Below, in pieces: positions 54,011-61,559 of a stretch of DNA of 64,000 bases. Numbering within the stretch: position 1 is the stretch's first letter; each line of letters begins with the position of its first letter. Source of the stretch: Methanobacterium spitsbergense (GTDB taxonomy: Archaea; Methanobacteriota; Methanobacteria; Methanobacteriales; Methanobacteriaceae). The notes under the pieces were generated by a model that was not told the DNA's origin, did no database searches, and worked only from the letters and a program-made list of their open reading frames with translations. Location of the stretch: positions 11,417 through 75,416 of the forward strand of contig NZ_JAIOUQ010000009.1 in the NCBI RefSeq assembly GCF_019931065.1, in the 5' to 3' direction. Position numbers and translations under genes: made by a program.

Positions 54011-54060
54011 GGATAGTGGTAACCTACTTCCGATATATTTTTTTGTGTATTATTATATAA
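54011..54060 (-). promoter_or_regulatory. amtB-2 promoter with degenerate NrpR-type operator
   Basis: The A/T box TTATATAATA (54051-54060, this strand) is followed by GGTA-ACCTAC-TTCC at 54018-54031 (plus orientation), one base away from the GGAA-N6-TTCC consensus. The flanks match the amtB-1 promoter (block 54011-54039), including the sequence between operator and A/T box and an AAAACG element just upstream of the TATA. The layout therefore is the same as in amtB-1. Confidence 0.65.
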
Positions 54061-54176
54061 CCGTTTTGGTAAACTGATATAATTACTAAGACCATAATTC
54101 AATTAAAAAAAGAGAATAAAAAAACAAAATTTTAACTCAAAAAATTAAATAAATAAAAAAGGAATCAAAGATTCCA

Positions 54177-55676
54177 TTAATATTTAATTGGCGCTTCTAA
54201 ACCTGCCATTTTAACACCTGTAAGCACAGATGACTCAACAGTAAGTGCCCTCAAGTCGTCTTTTTCAAGTTTTAATATATCTGTGTTTCCTGCTTGTTGT
54301 GTGAGCATTACAGCTTCTTCAGTCATGGCATCTATATAACGGGCAACTCGCTTGCCTGCTTCAACATAATCTAAACGCCTTCTAAGCTGAGGATTTTGTG
54401 TTGCTATACCCTTTCTGCATGTTCCAGCATAGCACATCTGGCATACTCTACAACCTATAGATACAAGGGCAGCTGTAGCTATATAAACTGCATCAGCCCC
54501 CAATGCTATAGCCTTTGCAACATCAGCACCATTTCTTATACCTCCTCCAGCAACAAGATTCACTTTTTCCCGTAGATTGATCTGTTTTAAAGCTTCATCT
54601 GCTTCAACAATTGCTGCAATAGTAGGGACACCCGAGTGTTCGGTAACAATATCAGGACCTGCTCCTGTTCCTCCTTGCATACCATCTACAACTATTATAT
54701 CTGCACCTGCCTTTGCTGCGATCTTTACATCATCACTTACACGTCCGGATGTGAATTTAACAATGATAGGGATTTTCCAATCGGTTATTTCACGTAGTTG
54801 AGATATTTTCATAGAGAGATCCTCTGGACCAACAATATCCATATGACGTGCAGGACTTAGGGCATCTGTTCCCTCGGGTATCATTCTGATACGGGAAACA
54901 TCTGCTGTTACTTTCTCTCCTAGTAAATGTCCTCCCATTCCTGATTTGGCACCTTGACCTATTTTAATTTCAACAGCCTCAGAATTATTCAGATATTTGG
55001 CGGAAACACCAAATCTTCCAGATGCGTATTGTGCTATGAGTTTAGATGCATATCTCCTTTCTTCAGGTAGCATTCCTCCTTCACCAGTATTTGTTGCTGT
55101 TCCAGCAAGTGTTGCACCCATTGCAAGCGATATCTTTGCTTCTTTACTCAATGCTCCGAAGGACATTGCAGCTATCATTATAGGTGTGTCAAGAACCAGT
55201 GGGTTTTCAGCATATCTAGCACCTAATGTAACTTTTGTATTACATGGCTCCCTGTATTTATCTATTGGCGGCCTTGAAACCTGTGCAGGTATAACAACAA
55301 GGTCGTCAAATGTTGGAATTACTCTGGTAGCTCCACATCCCCTAACTTTGTAGGATCCTTCTGTTGATTTTCTACCTATCTCAACAATGTCCCCTAATGA
55401 CCAAACATTCCTTCTATCTTCAGGGACTGCATTCACTTCAATTGCATTATTAGGACACATCTCTTCGCATATTCTACATCCAACACAGTTTTCATGATGA
55501 AGTGGGTAAGGTTCATCGTCAATAATTTCGAAGACATCGTGGGGGCAGTTGTTAACGCAAGAATAACAGTTTTTACATAATTCTTCATCTCTGTTATCGC
55601 ACATATACCAGCAGCACCCGGGTCTGTCAAAATTTCTTCTGCAGAGGCTCTGGTTCCTTTCAACTTTAAATGGCAA
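54177..55676 (-). CDS. Glutamate synthase FMN-domain subunit (archaeal GltB-type) with ferredoxin domain
   Basis: This 499-residue protein is the central catalytic part of a split archaeal glutamate synthase. The N-terminus has two 4Fe-4S clusters (CKNCYSCVNNCPHD; CVGCRICEEMCPNN) and extra Cys residues before them. The FMN-binding TIM barrel follows with PIMIAAMSFGALSKEAK, EGTDALSPARH, VDGMQGGTGA and GGGIRNGADVAKAIALGADAV, ending with the 3Fe-4S motif CRVCQMCYAGTC. It starts at TTG 55676 behind GGAGGA, immediately after the stop of the FrhB-like gene. It makes glutamate from 2-oxoglutarate with ammonia supplied by the amidotransferase subunit. Confidence 0.88.
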   Translation of the reverse strand: MPFKVERNQSLCRRNFDRPGCCWYMCDNRDEELCKNCYSCVNNCPHDVFEIIDDEPYPLHHENCVGCRICEEMCPNNAIEVNAVPEDRRNVWSLGDIVEIGRKSTEGSYKVRGCGATRVIPTFDDLVVIPAQVSRPPIDKYREPCNTKVTLGARYAENPLVLDTPIMIAAMSFGALSKEAKISLAMGATLAGTATNTGEGGMLPEERRYASKLIAQYASGRFGVSAKYLNNSEAVEIKIGQGAKSGMGGHLLGEKVTADVSRIRMIPEGTDALSPARHMDIVGPEDLSMKISQLREITDWKIPIIVKFTSGRVSDDVKIAAKAGADIIVVDGMQGGTGAGPDIVTEHSGVPTIAAIVEADEALKQINLREKVNLVAGGGIRNGADVAKAIALGADAVYIATAALVSIGCRVCQMCYAGTCRKGIATQNPQLRRRLDYVEAGKRVARYIDAMTEEAVMLTQQAGNTDILKLEKDDLRALTVESSVLTGVKMAGLEAPIKY

Positions 55677-56786
55677 TTAAACTCCTCCATTTCCCTTATT
55701 TAATTCTTTAAGCGGTGTAAAAACACTACAAGCTGCGTATTTGGTTCCGGCAGCTTTTAACACATCTGCAACATTATTGGTTATTTTTGCTTCGGGTTTC
55801 CAAGCTTCTGAATCGCTTTTATCAACAACGACTACGTCATCGACTACTTTTTTAGATAATGCATAATCTAAAAGTGCTGTTGCAACACCACCATCTTGAC
55901 CCTTAAGCATTGGTGCTTTTGCAGATAATATTTTGATATAATCTCCCAAAGGTTTCTTATCAGCTTCTTTGCTTAGAATATCATCGGGTATGTAAGTTCT
56001 TGGACATGCAACGTAACAAAGGTTACATCCCTCAGGACATTTTCCCTTTAATTGGGGTTTTCTATCTTCGATTTTAATTATTTCTTCTGGACACACGTAA
56101 TTACATGCACCACATAGTACACATGCGCCAATGTCAATCACATCTCCTTTGAGATCTTGAAACTGACATTTTGAAACTTCTTCAGTGAATTCATCAATAG
56201 GCATTTGCCTTCTGTAGATAACAGGCCTTCCAACTCTTTCCCTTTTAATTATTTCTTCTAAATTTTCTTTTTTCTTTTTGTTGGCAAGTTTTTCAATTAT
56301 TTTAATTCCTGATTCTTCAATGGGTTTGGTTTCTATGTAATTATTGTCCTCTGCATTTTTAACGAGTTCAAGACCTTTATCTGTTCGGATTATAAGGGTT
56401 GACCATCCTTTTTCGGAACCAACAGAACCAACAGAAAGATCTGAAAGTTCAGATGTGAAATCCATACATATGTTGCAGTTTTTACGAATACATGATCTAG
56501 CTTTTTCAATGGGTATTTTAAATAACTGGTCTTCTTTCAAGTAGAACCATAGGAAATTTTTTTCAATTCTACATTCTTTAACATCATTCATATCCACATT
56601 ATTCTCTTCAAGCAGTTTTTTCATGTAACTGTAAGAAAAATTTTCCATGCAGAAGAGTCCTATTTTAATGTCAATGGGTGTTTCTCCAAGGATATCTGAG
56701 AATCTTCCTAGTTTAGTAGCTGCTACCATATGGCATGGTGTTCCTACCATTGCCACTTTTCCCAGTTTGGTTATTGTTTCTCCCAT
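55677..56786 (-). CDS. FrhB-like (F420-reducing) iron-sulfur protein of the glutamate synthase operon
   Basis: A 369-residue protein of the coenzyme F420 hydrogenase/dehydrogenase beta subunit family. It has the FrhB N-terminal region (KVAMVGTPCHMVAATKL; GLFCMENFSYSYMKK), a central cluster of Cys (SCIRKNCNICMDF), two ferredoxin clusters (CVLCGACNYVCPE; CNLCYVACPRTYI), and an FrhB tail (LKGQDGGVATALLDYAL). FrhB carries FAD and exchanges electrons with F420. In this operon it probably delivers electrons from F420H2 or ferredoxin to the FMN subunit. ATG 56786 is chosen because GGAGGG is six bases upstream. Confidence 0.82.
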   Translation of the reverse strand: MGETITKLGKVAMVGTPCHMVAATKLGRFSDILGETPIDIKIGLFCMENFSYSYMKKLLEENNVDMNDVKECRIEKNFLWFYLKEDQLFKIPIEKARSCIRKNCNICMDFTSELSDLSVGSVGSEKGWSTLIIRTDKGLELVKNAEDNNYIETKPIEESGIKIIEKLANKKKKENLEEIIKRERVGRPVIYRRQMPIDEFTEEVSKCQFQDLKGDVIDIGACVLCGACNYVCPEEIIKIEDRKPQLKGKCPEGCNLCYVACPRTYIPDDILSKEADKKPLGDYIKILSAKAPMLKGQDGGVATALLDYALSKKVVDDVVVVDKSDSEAWKPEAKITNNVADVLKAAGTKYAACSVFTPLKELNKGNGGV

Positions 56787-56788
56787 CT

Positions 56789-57478
56789 TCATCCCTCCTC
56801 AGATTCTTTACCATAAAATGGTCTGTTAGAACGTGGAACTATTTTTTTAAAGGAATTATAGTCATTTTCTTCCAGATCAAAGCCATATTTTGGAAGTAAC
56901 TCCTTAAGTTCATTTTCATCTTCGGTTGTTAATTTTTCAACCTTTGCATTTTTGCCGAGGCTTTTTATATTTCCCCGGACGTAGATTGCTCCCCTAATTA
57001 TTGATTCGCCGGCATCCTCGGATATATTTCCTAGGATGATTATACGGCCACCCATCATGAATAATCCGCTCATAAAGCCAGAATTTCCACCAACTATTAT
57101 GGTACCGTTTTTCATGATTTCTCCAGTTCTTGAGCCTACGTCCCTTTTCACCACAACTGTTCCGCCATATATTCCCTGTCCCACACCGTCACCTGCAGAT
57201 CCATCTATAATAACTTCTCCTTCGGTCATGTTATCTGCTGGAAACCATCCTGCATTTTCTTTAATGTGTATTTTTGCACCATGTATCATTGTTCCTGCGA
57301 AATAACCGGCTGAACCTTCTATAATGAGTTCAACAGGGTCTACTAATCCTGCTGCAAGATAGTGCATTGCATTTGGGTTTTTAATGGTTATTTTATCATA
57401 TTCGGTTGCAGCTTTCTTAATGGTACGATTAACTTCCCTTGGTGGTTGGTGCTCAGCATTGATTATAAATTCACTCAT
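56789..57478 (-). CDS. Glutamate synthase GXGXG-domain subunit
   Basis: A 229-residue protein built of right-handed beta-helix turns with repeated Gly-x-Gly elements (VDPVELIIEGSAGYFAG; AGDGVGQGIYGGTVVVKRDVG; IIVGGNSGFMSGLFMMGG; IIRGAIYVRG), the C-terminal domain of bacterial GltB that holds the ammonia tunnel structure. The start is ATG 57478 with GGTGAT upstream. It ends four bases before the FrhB-like gene's start region. It has no catalytic residues of its own and acts as part of the complex. Confidence 0.88.
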   Translation of the reverse strand: MSEFIINAEHQPPREVNRTIKKAATEYDKITIKNPNAMHYLAAGLVDPVELIIEGSAGYFAGTMIHGAKIHIKENAGWFPADNMTEGEVIIDGSAGDGVGQGIYGGTVVVKRDVGSRTGEIMKNGTIIVGGNSGFMSGLFMMGGRIIILGNISEDAGESIIRGAIYVRGNIKSLGKNAKVEKLTTEDENELKELLPKYGFDLEENDYNSFKKIVPRSNRPFYGKESEEG

Positions 57479-57537
57479 TGTAATCACCTAAATTTCCCAA
57501 TATATCGTTAATATTATATATTAACATTTTATACTCT

Positions 57538-58455
57538 TTAAATTGTGTAAGCCCTTGTTTCTCCAGGGGATATCTGGTCTATATCGTGTGTATCCATTAC
57601 TTCACGTAGAGAAACTTCTTCTGACGCTATTGCAAAGACCTCATTATTTTCAGCCATAACTCCCGGCCTAAGCCCGAGTTGATCCTTTGCTATTCCAACA
57701 CCATCAGGTGTTCCAACTATATATGAAAAAGGTCCGTCCATATCCTTAACAGACTGTTCAAGGGCTTCTTCAAGTTTATATCCCTCTGAAAGTTTATCTG
57801 CTATGTAATGCACTATACATTCTGTGTCGTTGTTGGTTTCGAATATATGGCCTTTACGTTCTAATGGGTCCCTTAATTTCCAATAATTGGTTATTTGACC
57901 ATTGTGCACCACAGTTATATCTGGTATTATATAACTTTGAAATGGATGTGCATGATATCTATCAACAAGGCTCTCGGTTGAAAACCTAGTGTGGCCTATT
58001 CCATGTGTTCCCATCTTAGACTGTGTATCATATCTAGCTGCTATGTCCTTTACTAGACCAACATCTTTTATCATTTCAAATGAATGAGCTCCATTGAGCA
58101 CAATGACATCATCTATCTTATCTATATCCATTATAAGTGGTTTTAATTCTGAAAAAGATTTTAGTCCAATTTTGCAGCGATATATTATATAATTTTCAAC
58201 AGAGGGGATTATTTCCTCTTTTTTAATAGGTGTTGCTATATTTACAGTGTTTTTCACGGCTTCAAGAAGACCTGGTTTTTCTTTGACTTCAATGTTTAGA
58301 AGGTACTCATTTTCTTCCAATCCTAAACCGCCATATATTGCAAAACCCGCAGAATCTGGCCCTCTATGTTGTAATGCATCCAACATCTTGGTGAGAGCAT
58401 CACCTACTGGGTGAAGTTTTCTGTCTTTAAATACAACTCCTGCTATTCCACACAC
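57538..58455 (-). CDS. Glutamate synthase class II glutamine amidotransferase subunit
   Basis: A 305-residue Ntn-type glutaminase. GTG 58455 followed by TGT makes Cys the first residue after Met, as needed for the catalytic N-terminal cysteine (MCGIAGV); GGAGGT lies six bases upstream. Further class II marks: LQHRGPDSAGFA, GTHGIGHTRFSTES, HAHPFQS, HNGQITNYW and NNDTECIVHYIADKL. It feeds ammonia from glutamine to the FMN subunit. Its start overlaps the end of pdxT by 13 bases. Confidence 0.9.
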   Translation of the reverse strand: MCGIAGVVFKDRKLHPVGDALTKMLDALQHRGPDSAGFAIYGGLGLEENEYLLNIEVKEKPGLLEAVKNTVNIATPIKKEEIIPSVENYIIYRCKIGLKSFSELKPLIMDIDKIDDVIVLNGAHSFEMIKDVGLVKDIAARYDTQSKMGTHGIGHTRFSTESLVDRYHAHPFQSYIIPDITVVHNGQITNYWKLRDPLERKGHIFETNNDTECIVHYIADKLSEGYKLEEALEQSVKDMDGPFSYIVGTPDGVGIAKDQLGLRPGVMAENNEVFAIASEEVSLREVMDTHDIDQISPGETRAYTI

Positions 58456-59018
58456 TTCAATACCTCCTTAATGAAATACTCATGAATCCTAGTATCATCT
58501 GTAAGCTCAGGATGAAATGCTGTGGCAATATGTTTTCCAGATGCCACTGCAACAATTTTACCCTTGAGTTTAGCGAGTACCACGCCATCTTTTAATTCTT
58601 CAACATAAGGTGCTCTTATAAAAACTCCGGCATATTTACTACCGAAAATTTCGAGTTCTTCTTCAAATGATGCCTTTTGGCGACCAAAACCATTTCTTTT
58701 GACTTTCATATTTATAAGTCCAAGTAATGATTGTTCATAATCTGTTTCTGATGCAAGCAGTACCATTCCGGCGCAAGTTCCCAATATGGGAATGTTTTGA
58801 TCAATTATGGCCTGGTTCATACCAGTTTTATCCATAAGTTTGCCAATGACTGTACTTTCTCCTCCAGAAATAATAAGTCCATCGCATTTTGAAAGATCTG
58901 AAACTGTTTTTACCTTTAAGACTTGTGATTCAATATCCATTTTTTTCAGAGATTTGATAGTGGCTTCGAAATGTTCTGAAACATCACCTTGTAAGTCTAA
59001 AATTCCTATGCTTATCAT
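58443..59018 (-). CDS. pdxT: Pyridoxal 5'-phosphate synthase glutaminase PdxT
   Basis: PdxT hydrolyses glutamine to feed ammonia to PdxS. The 191-residue protein begins GILDLQGDVSEHFEA and has SGGESTVIGKLM, the nucleophile Cys in ILGTCAGMVLLA and the His-Glu pair in ATAFHPELTDD. ATG 59018 is chosen (GAGATGG upstream); the frame extends 30 codons before it without support. It is the first gene of the operon with the split glutamate synthase, so it may be controlled by nitrogen; pdxS is elsewhere (49151). Confidence 0.92.
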   Translation of the reverse strand: MISIGILDLQGDVSEHFEATIKSLKKMDIESQVLKVKTVSDLSKCDGLIISGGESTVIGKLMDKTGMNQAIIDQNIPILGTCAGMVLLASETDYEQSLLGLINMKVKRNGFGRQKASFEEELEIFGSKYAGVFIRAPYVEELKDGVVLAKLKGKIVAVASGKHIATAFHPELTDDTRIHEYFIKEVLKCVE

Positions 59019-59118
59019 TTGAATTCCATCTCTCTTAAAAACGTTATTTATATCTTTTATTTTACTCTGTCTACTTTGTAAGGTAATCTTATTTGATGGA
59101 TATATCATATAAATTTAC

Positions 59119-59153
59119 CGGAAAATATTTTCCGAAAACGAACTTAAAATAAT
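59119..59153 (-). promoter_or_regulatory. NrpR-type operator and promoter of the pdxT-glutamate synthase operon
   Basis: CGGAAAATATTTTCCG at 59119-59134 is a perfect 16-base palindrome and contains GGAA-AATATT-TTCC, the NrpR operator pattern. On this strand a weak A/T box (ATTATTTTAAG, 59143-59153) lies upstream, so the operator would be at or near the start of transcription, about 105 bases before the pdxT start codon. Confidence 0.7.
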
Positions 59154-59411
59154 GGATGTTGAAATATAAATTTTTAATTGAATATTTTTTATACAATGTT
59201 CATAATTTAGAATATGATAATGGTTATAACTGAACACTTATATAAACTTTTTCAAAATTCATTAATTTCAAATATTAACATAAATTAATATACCTTTATT
59301 AACAAAGCAAATTCAATTAATTTTTCAATATAAATATTACAAAAAATTAATTTGATATGGAATCTAACTTCATATAAGATAATATAAAATCAATCTTAAA
59401 GGAGGCAAACC
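59154..59411. other. AT-rich intergenic region
   Basis: About 260 bases between the pdxT promoter and the sequon-rich small gene. It holds the promoter of the latter (ACTTATATAAACT near 59236) and otherwise nothing that I can support. Confidence 0.4.
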
Positions 59412-59645
59412 ATGGATAATAAGATAGTTTTATTAATAGTGGTTTTAGTGGCTATAGCAGGTATTGGAGGTTATTTAGTTGGCCTTTATCAAGGTTCTGG
59501 AAATTTCTCACTTAACATAACTAATAATACAACTGGAACTGCAAACGACACTGGAACTGCAAAAACTACTAATGTAACACCGGTTAAAAATAATACTAAT
59601 AAATCAAACAACACACCAGTTAAAAATAATACTACGTTTTTTTAA
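59412..59645 (+). CDS. Small membrane-anchored protein packed with N-glycosylation sequons
   Basis: A 77-residue protein: a short N-terminus, one hydrophobic helix (residues 5-26) and an exposed tail that consists nearly only of Asn, Thr, Gly, Lys and Ser. Eleven N-x-S/T sequons can be counted in the 47-residue tail (Asn31, 35, 38, 39, 45, 54, 60, 63, 66, 72, 73). A PVKNNT unit is repeated. AAGGAGGC precedes ATG 59412. It is likely an AglB glycoprotein on the outer face; function unknown. Confidence 0.7.
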   Translation: MDNKIVLLIVVLVAIAGIGGYLVGLYQGSGNFSLNITNNTTGTANDTGTAKTTNVTPVKNNTNKSNNTPVKNNTTFF

Positions 59646-59781
59646 ATATGTATGATTTTGATTTATAATTAAATTCAAAATTATTATATTCTTTTTTTAG
59701 GTATTATTAAAAATAAATTCGAAAATTAACTCTTTTTTATTAAAATTTAAAGGATAATGCCTTAATATTGAATTGGCATAT

Positions 59782-60729
59782 TCACATATTTATTTCAGCC
59801 ACAACTTCATCAGTTGCTTTTTTAACAGATTCAGCTGCTTTTAAAAATGCTTTTCTTTCTCTTTCAGTCATAATTATTGGAATTATCCTTTCTATGCCTT
59901 TTATACCTAGTTTAACAGGGACTCCTAAACATACATTCTCAACACCTTCTATTTCACTTTCTAGAAATGCACTGACTGTTAATATCTTCTTTTCATCATT
60001 CAAGACAATAGTAACAATGTTTGAGATTGCAAAAGCAGGTCCATATTCTGTTGCTCCCTTCTTTTGAATAACATAGTTACCAGCATTTTTAACCTTTTCA
60101 ACTGTTCGATCCATGTCAAAATCATCATAACCCTTAAAATATTTGAGTAATATTCCACCTATCGATGTTGAACTCATAATTGGCACCATGTTATCGCCAT
60201 GTTCCCCCATCACCCTTGTGTGGATCTCGCTAACATGGATATTGAAATGTTGGGAAATTAGATTTTTAAGTCTGAGTGAATCCAAGTGATTTCCAAGTCC
60301 AAAAACTTTGTTTTTGTCGAATCCAGATGCTTTTAATGCAACATAGGTCATTATGTCAACAGGATTTGTTACAACCAGTATTATGGAATCTGGTGCAAAT
60401 TTTGCAATAGCCCGGGAGTATTCTGCAACAATCTTTGCATTGGGTACAGCAACGTCCATCCTAGACATCCCTGCACTTCTTGGCTGTCCTGCACTTAGAA
60501 CAACAACATCTGAACCTTTAACATCTTCAAAATCATAAGATGCTGTTATTTTAACATTGACATCCTTGGCGGCCAGGGCATCGTACATATCCAATGCTTC
60601 ACCTTCAACCTTATCAATGCTCTCTTTTCGTGATATAAGCACCAAGTCATTTACAGAATTTTCTTCAGCTAGACTGAATGCAGTTGCTTTTCCAACTCTG
60701 CCTGATGCTCCGATTACACTAACTTTCAA
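59782..60729 (-). CDS. mdh: Malate dehydrogenase (LDH/MDH family)
   Basis: MDH interconverts malate and oxaloacetate in the partial reductive citrate cycle. The 315-residue protein has the dinucleotide-binding GASGRVGKATA, SAGQPRSAGMSRMDV (substrate Arg loop), VTNPVDIMTYVALKASGF, the Arg/His catalytic region GNHLDSLRLK and GEHGDNMVP. Cofactor preference (NAD or NADP) is not certain, though the second-strand end (LISRKES) would suit NADP. TTG is the start: two TTG codons stand in a row; the second (60729) is better spaced from GGGGG. Confidence 0.9.
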   Translation of the reverse strand: MKVSVIGASGRVGKATAFSLAEENSVNDLVLISRKESIDKVEGEALDMYDALAAKDVNVKITASYDFEDVKGSDVVVLSAGQPRSAGMSRMDVAVPNAKIVAEYSRAIAKFAPDSIILVVTNPVDIMTYVALKASGFDKNKVFGLGNHLDSLRLKNLISQHFNIHVSEIHTRVMGEHGDNMVPIMSSTSIGGILLKYFKGYDDFDMDRTVEKVKNAGNYVIQKKGATEYGPAFAISNIVTIVLNDEKKILTVSAFLESEIEGVENVCLGVPVKLGIKGIERIIPIIMTERERKAFLKAAESVKKATDEVVAEINM

Positions 60730-60900
60730 CAAATACCCCCTTTTACTTCTAATTAATATGTTTTAACAAGATAATTAATAATTCTTGTTTGATTTACTTA
60801 ACTTATGCTATAAAAAATTTAGATAATTTGCTAACTAAAAATTTATGAATAAAATGGGATTATATAAATATTTAGGGAGAAATTATAGTTTTATTTTTAT

Positions 60901-61461
60901 TTACTCAAGTTTTTTAAGAAATTTCTCTGCTACCCTTTTCACATAACTACTTTCATCATTTAAAGCTTTTTTTAGAGGTTCTATTGCTCTTTTATCCCCA
61001 ATATTACCAAGAGCCCAAGCAGCCCCTCCTCTAACAAAGCCACTATCATCTTCCATGGTTTCAATAAGAGGTTCTACAGCTTTTTTATTGGCTATTTTAC
61101 CTAATGCCCAAGCAGCAGCGCCTCTAACCCTCCAATCATCATCTTTTAGTGTAATAATTAGTGGATCTACCGCAGGATCGCCTATGTTCCCAAGAGCAGT
61201 TGAAGCTTCTCTTCTAACCCATTTATTTGGATCTCTAAGAGAATTTATTAGAACATTAACGGCCCGATCATCACCAATAATTCCAAGAACACGTATTGAA
61301 CCTCTTCGAATGTTCTTATCATTATCCTCTGCAGAAACCATTAACTGTTCGACAGCAGGTTCGCCTATTTCCTCTAAAAGTCCCACTGCCTGCATTTGAA
61401 CAAGTTCATCATCATCTTTAAGTGTCTGAATTAGTCTTTCAATGTTTGTTTCACGTTCCAT
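60901..61461 (-). CDS. HEAT/PBS-lyase repeat protein
   Basis: A 186-residue protein of about five 31-residue HEAT-like repeats, each of the kind DDxxVRxxAAxALGxIGDxxAVxPLI: for example DPNKWVRREASTALGNIGD, DDDWRVRGAAAWALGKIA, DDSGFVRGGAAWALGNIGD. These are protein-binding scaffolds; partner unknown. GGT alone precedes ATG 61461. It is divergent from the integrase gene, 98 bases away. Confidence 0.85.
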   Translation of the reverse strand: MERETNIERLIQTLKDDDELVQMQAVGLLEEIGEPAVEQLMVSAEDNDKNIRRGSIRVLGIIGDDRAVNVLINSLRDPNKWVRREASTALGNIGDPAVDPLIITLKDDDWRVRGAAAWALGKIANKKAVEPLIETMEDDSGFVRGGAAWALGNIGDKRAIEPLKKALNDESSYVKRVAEKFLKKLE

Positions 61462-61559
61462 TTTTTATACCACCATTCACTTTCAATACTTCTACCAAAT
61501 GAATCTACTTGTACAGTTTTAATTTATGAAAAATTTAAAAAAACACTTTTTGTTACTTT

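Noticed and set aside
61462..61559. tRNA-derived att site next to the integrase
   Set aside because: The 98 bases have no tRNA-like stems, T-arm or CCA-type end, and I see no direct repeat of them elsewhere in the window.
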